This document shows positions 20,694 through 32,370 of a stretch of DNA of 64,000 nucleotides, piece by piece (the stretch's first letter is position 1; every line of letters begins with the position of its first letter). The position numbers and the translations under genes are program-made. The stretch lies in assembly GCA_004380135.1 (NCBI GenBank), contig QXCR01000193.1, positions 62,001 through 126,000 of the forward strand, in the 5' to 3' direction. This DNA comes from Stemphylium vesicarium (taxonomy: Eukaryota > Ascomycota > Dothideomycetes > Pleosporales > Pleosporaceae). A model generated the notes under the pieces. The model did not search any database. It was not told where the DNA came from and saw nothing but the letters and a program-made list of their open reading frames with translations.

Positions 20694-23600
20694 ATGGAGC
20701 CGATAGAAACGAGCCCCGGCTCTAGCACCGAGCGAGTCGACGACGATTCTATAACCACATCCAAAACCTCACCACCCGAAAGTCATTCATGGCCGATCAG
20801 TCGAGAGGTCGAGGTACTTCGCCAGAGGAATGATGCCGACAATGGAAAGCCTCGAAAGCTCGGTGTAACATGGAAGAACTTGACCGTCAAGGGCGTCAGC
20901 AACGACTCAATGTTCAACGAGAATGTAATATCGCAACTGATGCCTTTTGGTTTAGGAGGCAAAAAAGCGCCTTTAAAGACTATCATCGACAACTCATCTG
21001 GCTGCGTAAAGCCTGGCGGTAAGTTCTCGAGAGCAAGGGATAGCGCAATGATAGATACTGATATAATTCCAGAGATGTTGCTTGTCTTGGGAAACCCAGG
21101 ATCAGGCTGCACATCACTGCTCAATATCCTATCCAACCATCGCTTAGGATATGCTGAGATTGACGGAGACGTCTCTTTCGGAGCTATGTCCAGCGACGAA
21201 GCGAAAGAGTATCGCGGTCAGATCAGTACGTACCCCACTCAAATTCGTTATCCGCAGCGGTGTCTAACAGCAACAGTCATGAACACCGAAGAGGAGATTT
21301 TCTTTCCGACAATGTCCGTCGGTGCCACACTCGATTTTGCCACAAGAATGAAGGTGCCGTACAAGCTACCGCCTGACATTCAGTCTGCAGAGGAATATGC
21401 ACGAGTCTACAAGGAGTTCCTGCTCAAGTCATTGGGCATCGAGCATACACACGACACCAAGGTCGGAGACGAGTATATCCGAGGTGTCTCAGGTGGCGAG
21501 CGGAAACGTGTCTCCATTCTCGAGTGCCTTGCCACGCGCGGCAGCGTCTTCTGCTGGGACAACTCAACTCGCGGTCTTGATGCTGGATCCGCTTTGGACT
21601 GGACAAAGGCCATGCGCGCTATGACAGACATACTGGGATTGACTACCATTGCAACCCTGTATCAGGCTGGCAACGGTATCTTTGAACAATTCGACAAGGT
21701 CCTCATTCTCGACGAGGGAAAGCAGATCTACTACGGTCCACGGGAGGAAGCAGTCCCATTCATGCAGGACCTCGGCTTTCTTTGCGATCCAGCAGCAAAT
21801 CAGGGAGACTTCCTCACCAGCGTCACTACTCCGGACGTTCGTGCCATCGCAGAAGGCCACGAGAAGAACTTCCCACGCAACGGCGAGGAAGTGCGCGCTG
21901 CCTACGAGCGTTCGCCCATCTACTCACAGATGATGGCAGAGCTAGACTATCCCAACACCGACGAGGCGCGGCAGAACACTCTCGACTTTCAAGAGATGGA
22001 GGCTCGCGACAAGCACAAGTCTCTCCCGAAGCACACAACAGTAACTACAAGCTTCTACTCTCAAGTGAAGGCTGCGGTCACCCGCCAGTATCAGATATTG
22101 TGGGGTGACAAGCCGACACTTATCGTCAAACAAGTCTCTACCCTCATTCAAGCGCTGGTTGCAGGATCTCTTTTCTATGCAGCCCCAGACCACTCTGCTG
22201 GCCTCTTTCTCAAGGGAGGCGCGCTGTTCTTCTGTCTACTCTACCCTGCGTACATGGGACTCTCGGAAGTCACGGATTCCTTCACTGGCAGGCCTGTTCT
22301 GGCTAAGCATCGATCTTTCGCACTTCACTACCCTGCTGCTTTCGTCATTGCTCAGGTGGCTGTCGACATTCCGTTGTTCCTGTTCCAAATGACACACTTC
22401 GGAATCGTCATCTACTTCATGGTCGGACTCCGAACTACCGCCGAAGCCTTTTTTACATTCTGGGCCATCATCATCATGTCGGCTTTGGCCATGACGGCGT
22501 TTTTCCGCATGGTCGGCGCTGCCTTTCCAACTTTCGATGCTGCCACCAAGGCATCAGGTCTCACCGTCTCAGCGCTCTTCATGTACATGGGATACATGAT
22601 CATCAAGCAGGAGATGAAGCCCTGGTTTGTTTGGATTTACTGGATCAATCCCATGGCCTATGGCTTCGAAGCTCTGCTGGGTAACGAGTTTCACGACCAG
22701 CAAGTCCCATGCGTTGGCCCCAACATCATTCCCAATGGTCCAGGATACATGACTGGAGAGGGTGGTCAAGCATGCGCTGGCGTCGGTGGTGCGCGACCTG
22801 GAGCCACAAGCGTATCAGGAGACGACTACCTCGGTTATCTATCCTACAACCACAGCCATCTCTGGCGCAACTTTGGCATTCTCTGTGCATGGTGGATCTT
22901 CTTCGTCGCCGCTACGATCTTCTTCACTTCCAGATGGAAGGAGATGGGAGAGGGCGGCCGCGGCCTCCTCATCCCTCGAGAGAAGCAGAAGAAGTCCAAG
23001 CACCTCCAGCCCGCCGATGAGGAGTCTCAAGCAGTTGAGAAGCCCAATGCTAGCTCCGACTCCGCCAAATCCGAGGACACCCTCACCAACCAGCTTGTTC
23101 GCAACACTTCGATCTTCACATGGAAGAACCTTACGTACACAGTCAAGACCCCGTCCGGTGACCGAGTCCTTCTTGACAATGTGCAAGGGTTCGTTAAGCC
23201 TGGTACTCTTGGAGCTCTAATGGGATCGTCTGGCGTGAGTATCTTCTTTCAATGCTTTCAAACAGTGTACTGACATCAACTTCCAGGCCGGTAAAACCAC
23301 ACTTCTCGATGTTCTTGCGCAGCGCAAAACGGACGGTACGATTCATGGCTCTATCATGGTCGACGGCCGCGATCTTCCGATTTCATTCCAGCGCTCTGCC
23401 GGATACGTCGAACAGATGGATGTACACGAGTCGCTATCCACGGTACGCGAGGCTCTTGAGTTTTCTGCCCTCCTCCGACAGTCGCGCGAGACGCCTAAAG
23501 AAGAGAAGCTCCGCTACGTTGACACGATTATCGACCTCCTGCAACTCCACGACATCGAGCATACCTTGATCGGCCGACCTGGTGCCGGACTCTCCATTGA

Positions 23601-25181
23601 GCAGCGCAAACGATTGACTATCGGCGTCGAATTGGTATCAAAGCCCAGCATTCTCATCTTTCTCGACGAGCCGACATCTGGTCTCGATGGTCAAGCTGCT
23701 TTCAGTACGGTACGATTCCTGCGCAAGCTCGCGGAAGTCGGACAGGCTGTTCTAGTGACCATTCATCAGCCATCAGCACAGCTGTTTGCGGAATTCGATA
23801 CCCTGCTTCTCCTTTCCAAGGGCGGAAAGACTGTGTACTTTGGAAACATCGGTGACAATGCTAGCACTGTCAAGGACTACTTTGCTGGTCACGGAGCGCC
23901 ATGCCCACGTGAGGCCAACCCCGCTGAGCACATGATCGAGGTCGTATCTGGCAGCTTAGCCAAGGGCAAGGATTGGAACAAGACCTGGCTAGAATCCCAA
24001 CAGTACGAGAAGATGACGGAGGAACTCGACAACATCATCGCCGATGCAGCTGCCCGTCCACCTGGTACTGTCGACGATGGACACGAGTTCGCAGCGCCCA
24101 TGTGGGAGCAGGTCAAGATTGTCACACACCGCATGAATGTCTCGCTCTTCCGCGACACCGAATATGTCAACAACAAGGTCATTATGCACATTCTCCTCGC
24201 ATTGCTCAACGGATTCACTTTCTGGATGATAGGCGACACTCTTGGAGACCTCCAGCTCCGACTCTTTACCGTCTTCAGTTTCATCTTCGTCGCTCCCGGT
24301 GTCATCTCCCAACTCCAACCGCTCTTCATCAAGCGTCGCGACGTCTACGAGACACGTGAGAAAAAGAGCAAGACCTATCACTGGGCACCGTTCGTGACGG
24401 GTCTGATCGTTTCGGAACTTCCATACTTGGTCATCTGTGCGGTCATGTACTATGTGTGCTGGTACTTTACCGCTGGCCTACCTGGTGCGACCAAGTACGC
24501 AGGTAGCACCTTTTTCGTCGTGGTAAGTCACATCGCTTTCCTTGACACAGTCTCGGTGCACCAACTAACACTCCGCAGCTTGTCTACGAGTTCCTCTACA
24601 CCGGAATCGGACAAATGATCGCCGCATACTCCCCTAACGCCGTCTTCGCCTCTCTCGTCAACCCTCTCTTCGTCACCACTCTCGTCTCCTTCTGCGGCGT
24701 CCTGGTCCCTTACAGCCAGATCGAGCCTTTCTGGCGCTACTGGTACGTATCCCATTCCACCACCACATCTCCCGCATGACACAACCACTAACCCACCACG
24801 CTCAGGCTCTACTACCTCGACCCCTTTAACTACCTCATGTCCTCCCTCCTCGTCTTCACCACCTGGTCAGCAGACGTCCAGTGCAAGGAAAACGAGCTCT
24901 CCATCTTCGACCCCGCGCCCAACCAGACCTGCGGCCAGTACCTTGAGGTCTACCAGCAGGGCATGGGCAAGGCTACCAATCTACTCAACCCGGAGGCTAC
25001 CGCCGACTGCCGCGTGTGCCAGTATACGACTGGAGCGGACTTTATCCGCACGCTGAATATTGAGGAAGAGTACTATGGGTGGAGAAATGCGGCGATTGTG
25101 GTGTTGTTCTCGTTTAGCAGTTATGCGCTTGTTTTTCTTATGATGAAGTTGAGGACCAAGGCTACGAAGAAGGCGGATTAG
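20694..25181 (+). CDS. PDR-type ABC transporter (ABCG, full-size)
   Basis: Plasma-membrane efflux pump of the pleiotropic drug resistance class (AtrB/BcatrB-like), exporting fungicides, plant compounds or metabolites in ATP-dependent fashion. Model: join(20694..21018,21073..21225,21277..23234,23287..24522,24579..24742,24806..25181), 1403 aa, with the (NBD-TMD)2 order. The first NBD has the fungal PDR Walker A with Cys (LGNPGSGCTS), signature VSGGERKRVS and Walker B VFCWDNSTRGLD. The first TMD runs around ILWGDKPTLI...AYGFEALLGNEFH. The second NBD has canonical GSSGAGKTTLLD, GLSIEQRKRLTIG and ILIFLDEPTSGLDG; the second TMD ends the protein. The introns at 21019-21072 and 21226-21276 are multiples of three and stay open, so intron retention would not be obvious from ORF calling. 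Confidence 0.93.
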
Positions 25182-25510
25182 AGCGTGGGCGTGGGGTTTG
25201 TAGGAGATGGAGACGTGACCCGACGCGGTAGCTGTGGAAGGAAATCGTGCTCGATTTAGCATGCATGGGTGGAGTTTATCTTATTAGACTTGATAGAGTT
25301 TTGTAATTAGATCATCAAACTACTGTTTCTGCATACAGAGGCCAGGAGCTTTTGATTTGTGAGCACAAAACCGTGAGATCAGCATTCTGCAGCTACTTCT
25401 CAAGTGGCCTGGAGGATCTAGAGGCAGTGCAGTCGTGAGGGGTGATGACCAAGGACATGTCTAAGACCAAGCACGTCCGAACTAGTACTAGCGCTGATAC
25501 TTTGATCTTG
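25182..25510. other. 3' intergenic region
   Basis: About 330 bp between the transporter stop and the small minus-strand ORF. No feature is seen. Confidence 0.35.
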
Positions 25511-25798
25511 CTAACAGTACATTAGATATCCAAGCAGCATGGTTAAGCAAAAAATGGCGAACGCATTTCGAACATTTCCGGTTTGCTTGGCTCCGCCTCT
25601 CTCCTTCATTTCCCGGATGTGGACGAGGTCCTCCTGAACTTGTTGATTTGCGTCATAATCAGCCCGGAGAATGCTGTCGTAGTACCCTTCTAGGTAGTCC
25701 TGCCTCTGTTTGACGAATTCATCAAGCCGAGAGACGATTTCGGCACCTCTGGCACCTTTGAGATCGAGGTCTTCGTTTTCAGTGCCAGGATACACCAT
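25511..25798 (-). CDS. Small putative tail-anchored membrane protein
   Basis: Frame of 95 codons from an ATG at 25798-25796. The body is charged and helical (IVSRLDEFVKQRQDYLEGYY, VQEDLVHIREMKERG). A single C-terminal hydrophobic segment (AFAIFCLTMLLGYLMYC) ends the protein, as in tail-anchored proteins. A possible upstream intron with donor GTAAGT (rc, near 25855) and acceptor just before the ATG suggests a 5' UTR exon. I do not recognise the family. Confidence 0.42.
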   Translation of the reverse strand: MVYPGTENEDLDLKGARGAEIVSRLDEFVKQRQDYLEGYYDSILRADYDANQQVQEDLVHIREMKERGGAKQTGNVRNAFAIFCLTMLLGYLMYC

Positions 25799-26421
25799 CT
25801 CGCGAGGTGGTCGGTTAGATGGTCAGTAGCGTCGCGCAGGCGTTGCTTGTAACTTACAATGTCCTATCGGTATGATTCTTAGATTTTGTCAGCTTGCGCG
25901 GCCAGATGGCCAACTTGTCTCTCGAGGCACTGCCCAGGTGGGGAGATGACGATCAGACGCGTCCAAATCAGTCCTAGTGCAGCGCGTCGGCACCTGGGCT
26001 CAAGGCCCGCGGGGGGACATCGTCACTTCTCCACTGACTCCACCTATTAAACCGGTTCACCGACCTTCGATTTCCAAAATAATACATGTCGGCACTCTTA
26101 TCCCTCGATTTAATTCTGCGCGCCGGGGTTTCCTTCCAGAAAGAAGTCTTTGAGATGTGACAAAGGCGGACTCAGCCCCCTGATAGTGCCGCGGCGTGGG
26201 ATTGGTGTCGCGAGCATGGCCCCGCTGCGCCAACGTCATGGCTCAGGAACGCGGCTTGAGGTCGCGCGCGGACGCGGCAGCGATGAGAAACCTCGACTCC
26301 CTAGTCTCGTACTTAAGGGACCGTTGCATCATTCTTACCTGGTTCCCTAGTGTGCCGATTTCCGATCAATACCACACAGCCACCACGGAGTTCTATCCAG
26401 CATTCCTCCGCCACCTCAACC
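25799..26421. other. Intergenic, promoter of the AEC-type transporter
   Basis: About 620 bp with no coding signal; it contains the likely promoter for the rightward transporter gene. An ORF crossing 26196-26441 is a shadow in another frame. Confidence 0.35.
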
Positions 26422-27897
26422 ATGGGTGTGGCTGCGTCTGAACTCATCGTACCCTTTACTGGCGCCATACAGGCTGCCTTCTCGGTGCTTTTGACGATCG
26501 CATTTGGTGTTGCTGCAGCGCAATGCAATCTGCTGTCTCCGAACGCGGCGAAGGAAGTGTCGAAACTATGCGTGCGCATGTTCCTGCCCTGCTTGCTGAT
26601 CTACAAGATTGGTTCCAATCTGCACCAAGATACTGGGGTTAGATATGTGCCAGTGCTCAGTGAGTAGAAGATGCTCGTTTCAAGCGGCGAAGATGGAAGT
26701 TAACACGGCGATAGTATGGTCGGTATCCTACACACTGCTCTCCGTTCTTGTCGGTCGCATCCTCACCCGTCTGTTTAAACTCCCTGCCTGGGTCGCGCCA
26801 GCCATCGCATTCAACAACACGACGTCTCTTCCGCTTCTCCTCATTCAATCACTCAAACAGACGCAAATCCTCGATGTTATCCTCGTTGGTGGCGAATCCG
26901 GGAGCCAGGCGATGGACCGGGCCGAGTCATACTTCTTAGTGAACGCCATGGTCAGCAACTCGCTTACCTTTGCGCTTGGGCCGAGGCTACTGAAGCCTGG
27001 AGATGAGGATGCGTCGGAAGGTCAGGATGAAGAAGATGAAAATGAGCAGGATGGTCAGTCGGACAACAATGGTGACGGCAGCGACATGGAGCGCGGTCCT
27101 GATGGTATCGTGAACGAGGAGACTTCCCTCCTTCCACATCGCATTGTCAAGCCAACGAACCGCATGGAGAATAGTGGTTATCTCAAGACACGGGACTGGT
27201 TCAATGGTCTGTCGCCCTGGCTGCAAGAGACGCTCGAGATCACCTGGCAATTTGCCAATGCCCCCCTACTTGGTGCAATTACAGGCGCCGTCATTGGTCT
27301 GACTCCTTCACTTCATCGCCTCTTCTTCAGCCCTAGTACTGAAGGCGGATACCTCAATGCCTGGCTCACCACCGCTATCAAGAACGTCGGCGAGCTGTTC
27401 GCTTCCTTGCAAATCATCGTTGTTGGGGTAAAACTCAGCAAGAGTATGCTGCGCATGAAAAGGGGCGAGCACAGTGGTGAGGTTCATAAGGGCAGCCTTG
27501 CGCTTGTGACCTTGTTCAGGTTCATCATCTGGCCCCTGTAAGCTGTCTGCAGTCTCTTGTAGGTTCGATTAGCTGACAAAACCTAGAATCAGTATCCCTT
27601 TCATCTGGGCAATTGCGTCCAAGACCAAGATGCTGGATGCCGACCCCATGCTGTGGTTCTCCATGATGCTCATGCCCACCGGGCCTCCCGCGATGATCTT
27701 GGTTGCATTGTCCGATGTTACGGGGGCAGCAGAGACGATGAAGATGACTGTTGCGAAATTCCTGACCGTAAGTACATTGGCATTGCGTACTTTAGCCGGT
27801 GCTAACATGGCCCCAGATCAGTTATGCGATCACTCCAATGATCTGTTTCGCTGTCGTTGGAGCTTTGAAAGCCACCGAGGCTGCGATCGAGCAATGA
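26422..27897 (+). CDS. Auxin efflux carrier (AEC/PIN-like) family transporter
   Basis: Integral membrane transporter of the AEC family; fungal members sit in the ER or plasma membrane and their substrates are largely unknown. Model: join(26422..26659,26715..27537,27587..27767,27817..27897), 440 aa. The N-terminal half has AIQAAFSVLLTIAFGVAAAQ and the family motif KLCVRMFLPCLLIYKIGSNL, then IWSVSYTLLSVLVGRIL and AIAFNNTTSLPLLLIQSL. An acidic cytosolic loop (DEDASEGQDEEDENEQDGQ) separates the halves. The C-terminal half has NAPLLGAITGAVIGLTPS, FASLQIIVVGVKLS, WPLISIPFIW and MPTGPPAMILVALSDV. Each intron restores the frame. The start sits in a good context (AACCATGG). Confidence 0.87.
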
Positions 27898-28222
27898 TCG
27901 TTTCCATGAAGAACTGGCGCGACCCTTATTTTCCGCTTCGCTACAAATTGAAAAGTCGGCCAGTCTACCTTATATATCAAAGAATGAGATTGTATCCCCA
28001 AAATACCAGCGATTACCTTCTGTTTTGGGTGGCGAACACCACACCTTCCTAATCTGGCTAGAAGCTGTTTTTCGAAGTGGGGTATGCGCCTGCACAGCAT
28101 GATGATCATGATAGCCGATAGCTCTCAAGTACACCGGTACTTGCAGCTTTTTTATATTTCTTTTTGCCCGTCCCCGACTCCCAATTCTCACGTCATCGAG
28201 GCGAGACGCACACACCGACAAA
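27898..28222. other. Intergenic
   Basis: 325 bp between two rightward genes. No feature is seen apart from the expected terminator and promoter. Confidence 0.35.
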
Positions 28223-29299
28223 ATGAAGCTACTCACTCTCTTACTACATGCCACCCCGCTTACACTCGCCCAAACTCCACCTGCGCAAAGACCACTCTCA
28301 TGGACCATCACCCCAACCAACAGTACAAAGCAGTTCCGCGGCCTGTCACCCGTTTCCGAAAGAGTAGTCTGGGTATCCGGCACCAACGGCACCGTCCTCC
28401 GCACCACCAACGCAGGCTCATCATGGATGGACGTCTCACCACATCTGGGTCCCTTGGAAAACGCCTCGGACTTCCAATTCCGCGATATCCACGCCTTCTC
28501 AGCCTCGTCCGCAGTCATCCTCTCCATCGGCGAGGCAAACCTGTCGCGCATATACCTAACTCATGACGGCGGCAAGAACTGGGAACGCACTTTTGTCAAC
28601 GAAGAAGACGCCGCGTTTTACGATTGCATGGCGTTTGACACGCGCAGAGGGCGGCAGGCGCATGGCGTCGCAATGAGCGATCCCGTCGATGGCAAGATTC
28701 GGTTGCTCGAGACGTGGGATGCGGGTAAGCATTGGGCTGTCGTCGCAAATAACACCATGCCGCTGGCTCTAGAAGGCGAATTTGGCTTCGCGGCTAGTGG
28801 TACGTGTGTTGAGGCTGCGGCTGGTCGGTGGTACGTTGCTACCGGTGGCGTAAATCCCGGGCGCATCTTCTACACAGACTCGAGCAGCGTCCGTCATGGT
28901 TGGAACGTCGCGGATTCGTCGATTGCAGGCGGTGCTGCTGCGGGTGTGTTTTCAGTTCGCTTCCGTGATGCGAAGCACGGAATTGCGGTTGGTGGCGACT
29001 ATGAGCAGCCGACTGCTAGTAACAACAGCGCTTCTTGGTCATGTGATGGCGGTGCGAGTTGGACGCCTGCACAGTCTTTTCCTGGCGGATATCGTTCTGG
29101 TGCTAGCTGGGTACCGGGGCGCGTACAAGTAGCGATCGCGGTGGGAACGAGCGGGAGCGACGTTACATTTGATAGTGGCATGAACTGGAGGAGTATCGAC
29201 AACGGGACATTTGACACGGTGGAATGCGTTGGGCGGGATACTTGTTGGGCGAGCGGTTCCGGTGGAAGAGTGGCAAAGCTGAATCTTCACGGGCTGTGA
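28223..29299 (+). CDS. Secreted Ycf48-like beta-propeller protein
   Basis: Single-exon 358-aa protein with a signal peptide (LLTLLLHATPLTLAQ). It is built from BNR/Asp-box-type repeats typical of Ycf48/sialidase-like propellers: WVSGTNGTVLRTTNAGSSW, IYLTHDGGKNWERTF, LLETWDAGKHWAVV, WSCDGGASWTPAQSF, VTFDSGMNWRSI. The fungal secreted members have no settled function; some are annotated as oxidoreductases. No catalytic residue can be named. The 3' end is 36 bp from the convergent tyrosinase gene. Confidence 0.8.
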   Translation: MKLLTLLLHATPLTLAQTPPAQRPLSWTITPTNSTKQFRGLSPVSERVVWVSGTNGTVLRTTNAGSSWMDVSPHLGPLENASDFQFRDIHAFSASSAVILSIGEANLSRIYLTHDGGKNWERTFVNEEDAAFYDCMAFDTRRGRQAHGVAMSDPVDGKIRLLETWDAGKHWAVVANNTMPLALEGEFGFAASGTCVEAAAGRWYVATGGVNPGRIFYTDSSSVRHGWNVADSSIAGGAAAGVFSVRFRDAKHGIAVGGDYEQPTASNNSASWSCDGGASWTPAQSFPGGYRSGASWVPGRVQVAIAVGTSGSDVTFDSGMNWRSIDNGTFDTVECVGRDTCWASGSGGRVAKLNLHGL

Positions 29300-29335
29300 G
29301 AATGCAGTCCTGCAACATCTCATCGCCGTCGTATC

Positions 29336-30638
29336 TTATTGATATATATAGCAAAACGGCCCCGCAAGCGTACTCATCGCATCCCTTATCGTAATATTCG
29401 GCGCACCCACATACTCACCCAGCGTGATAACGTCTCCCAGCGTCCCATTCCTTCCCCCACCCCCCAACTCCACCGTACCCGCAATAGCATATTGTCTCTT
29501 CTCGAGATCCAAATTCTGCCACGTCCACCACACGCGATCAATCATACCATGATGCGGAAAGAACGCAGGATCAGCCGGCGAATTGTAAAAATCAGACCCT
29601 GCGTCGCCGCCAATCGTGTAGTGACCGCCCGTGTGCACGCCCATGCGGCCTTTTGAGAATTCCCCCTGGTAGATGCGCTGAAAAGTAGCAATGTCGTGAT
29701 GGTTCTTGATCAGAGAGCTGACTTCAGCATCCGTGGTCGCGTTGGCGGATTGCAGACTCATGTCGCGGCGGAGGCAGCGCGGGTTGTAGCCGAGACCGTC
29801 AGGGGAGGGGTTGGATGGGAGGCCGCCGGGGATCTTGAGCATGGATTGGAGGGGGCCCATGTTTGTTTTCCAACTAGCAATGTCGTCAGTCTTCAGATAT
29901 ATATATATATATGTGTGTGTGGAGTGGGGACTGAGGACGTACTCTTTAAACGGCCCGGACGTCACGCACCCGCCTCCGGTGCCTGGAAGCAACTTCATAT
30001 CACACGGATTCTCATAGGGAAAACAGGAGTAGTTCCGCCCGGGGATGTAAGCACCGTCGCCGGACATGCTCGTCTCGCTGCCGTCGAAGAAAGGGCTGCT
30101 CTTCGGGTCGTGCGCCCAGTGCGCCCAGTTGTAGTACGGTTGGTAGCCCTTGTAGCCGCATTCGTTGCGAAGCATTTGCTCAAAGGTCCAGGTGAAGTAG
30201 CGGTGCCAGGTGAGGAAGTTTGCGGTGCCGTGGATTTGGGTTGATTGTTGGATGTGCGTTACGACGAGGTCGTCATATCGACTCTTCGCGCCTTGCGCAA
30301 TGGCGGCTGGGGTCCTGGCTGGTTTAGAGCCGATGCATTGGACGGCTTTTATGTAGTCGAGTTTCTCGTGGCGTGATAAGGAGGCCCTAGGTGCATGTTA
30401 GAGGGTGGCTTGGGTTAAGGTAAGTTGTGGTAACCTACCATTCTTTTCGTACGGCGGCGTTCTCTAGAGTGCAGTTTCCGGCACTTGGATAGCCGTTGTC
30501 GACGATGAAGGCCTTCAAGTTTGCCATGCCCATGTCGGCCAACTTGTCATTCTCCATGTACTTTGGCTTCGGCTTCGGTTTTGGCGCCGCGCTGGCGCCT
30601 ACAACGAGGCCAGCCGCTATGTAGATTGAAAACTTCAT
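29336..30638 (-). CDS. Secreted tyrosinase (type 3 copper)
   Basis: Dinuclear copper enzyme that oxidises monophenols or catechols to quinones, often for melanin or secondary metabolites. Model: complement(join(29336..29873,29943..30386,30439..30638)), 393 aa. A signal peptide (FSIYIAAGLVVGASA) is followed by an odd PKPKPKPK stretch. CuA: THIQQ, QIHGTANFLTWHRYFTW. CuB: HTGGHYTIGGDAG and DPAFFPHHGMIDRVWWTWQ. The intron at 29874-29942 contains a (TA)n(TG)n run and could be read through in frame; splicing gives FKDWKTNMGP, the expected family sequence. The protein ends at the catalytic domain without the long C-terminal lid of mushroom tyrosinases, like short secreted fungal forms. Confidence 0.88.
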
Positions 30639-32370
30639 GGCGAGTTGACGACTACAATCGAAGTGAGACCCTGAAAGCAATTACGAGACCGCATCTTATA
30701 GTCTGCAGTTATTCCGCCACATCATATAAGGCCCACCAAACAGATGCAGTCCAGATTGTCCACTCGTTCGCTAGGCTACGAGAAAAAAAAACTGGCAAGC
30801 GCTCTGCCAGGTTGCACACAGGAAAAGGTCCGTACGGCACATTTGCCAGTGCAATCAGAAAGCAGTCTTGCGCTCCTCGGGAGGATGTCGCCGCTCGTAC
30901 ATGAAGTAGTCTACCGTAGTGTGGTGTGGCCGCAGAATAAGGCCCGATGATGCCCGTCGGTATGCTCCATAGCCAATCGCTACTTGGTCTGACAGATCTG
31001 GATGCGGGCCTTTGCCTGGGGACTTGCATGTATCTCATGATATACATTTTTTGTGGCGTTTTTCCTCAGGCTTGTATACTGCAATAGGCGGGACGGGCGT
31101 TTTGGTGATTAGTCTTTTATCCGCATCGGTGAGATGCCCGTGGTTGTCTTCTAGACGTATAGCCGCGGCTTCTCTTTGATGGCAACACTGTCGGCCGGCG
31201 CGGTTCATGCTGGACGTAGGGCACTGCACACGTATGGGACCCTGCTAAGAGTCGGTCGAAGATGCGGGTACGGAAACTGTTAGCCTGAGGGATTACCATG
31301 CGCTCAGCGGGACGGGCTTAATGGCTGCAGATACAGCTTGTTGTACTTCCGTCTCTTGGCGGCGTGCGACTGAGCGGAAGAGCCTCAACTGCCATACTGC
31401 GAAGTAGTCTCGTGACAGGCACACCGCCTTGATAGCGAAGTCCTACCTATCTCATAACATGTGAGACTAGTCGGCGATCTCGCAGCTATCGTAACATCAA
31501 CGGCACGTCGTCGCGGCGAAATTGTCGAGATGTTGGGCAGTTCGCCTCACTCGTGCAGCGGGGATCGATCGCAGCCCCGCCTAAGCGAGCCCATGATCCC
31601 GCTATTTTCCAAGGACGCTACTTGCGCAACCCATTTCCCCACCATCCTAAATCTTTCCTCCCAATCCCCATGCTGCAATCATCCAATCGCTTCGCTCCTC
31701 GGGGATTCGGTGCCGAGGTTGAGTGGCTGGAATTGAGATGCGAGATTGGATCCCAGGCGCCAGGAACTGCATACGCATCCGCCGACTGTGCCACATGAAT
31801 TGCGCAAGAGGCCAGGACCATCATCTTCGTCTAGCGATATCGACGAGGGAATCCTGGATGAACTGCATCTGGGCGAACACGTCGGATGCTGATGCACTTT
31901 GATAGGTTTGTCAACTTTGATACGGAAGTCGACAACTTCACTCCCTGTTACTGAAATATCGTAGGATGCAGCAATAAGTCAAGCCTCACGTTCATCAGCG
32001 AACACCAGTTCAGAGAATACATCGGTACCTCGAACGCCACAGCAATAGTTCCTCCGTCTCAAAAACCTTATCCAATCGTCTAATGCAAGGGATGGATCCA
32101 GGTCAAGGCGCCGGCCTATGAGCGACCAACAAAGTTCCCAACTAGTCCTCGACCCCAAGTCAGTCTCCGTCCGCTTCACCACCTGTCAGTGTCAAGAGCG
32201 GTAACGAGGTGTTACGCCATCCGTATCAACATCAATCGCGAGATGTTATACTTTGCTGTGTTGCAGCTTCGTACCAGTGATCGCGTGTATGCAAATGCGA
32301 TATATGATGAGCACTTCGACCAGGCGAAAATGCACCTCTTTCTGGCTTTGTGCATATCCTCCTGTCAACC
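30639..32370. other. Intergenic, no gene recognised
   Basis: About 1.7 kb upstream of the tyrosinase gene. Short frames near 31461-31798 lack recognisable features. The first few hundred bases presumably contain the tyrosinase promoter. Confidence 0.45.

Noticed and set aside
31461..31798. Overlapping frames of 81-91 codons upstream of the receptor pseudogene
   Set aside because: No recognisable protein features and no consistent splice structure.
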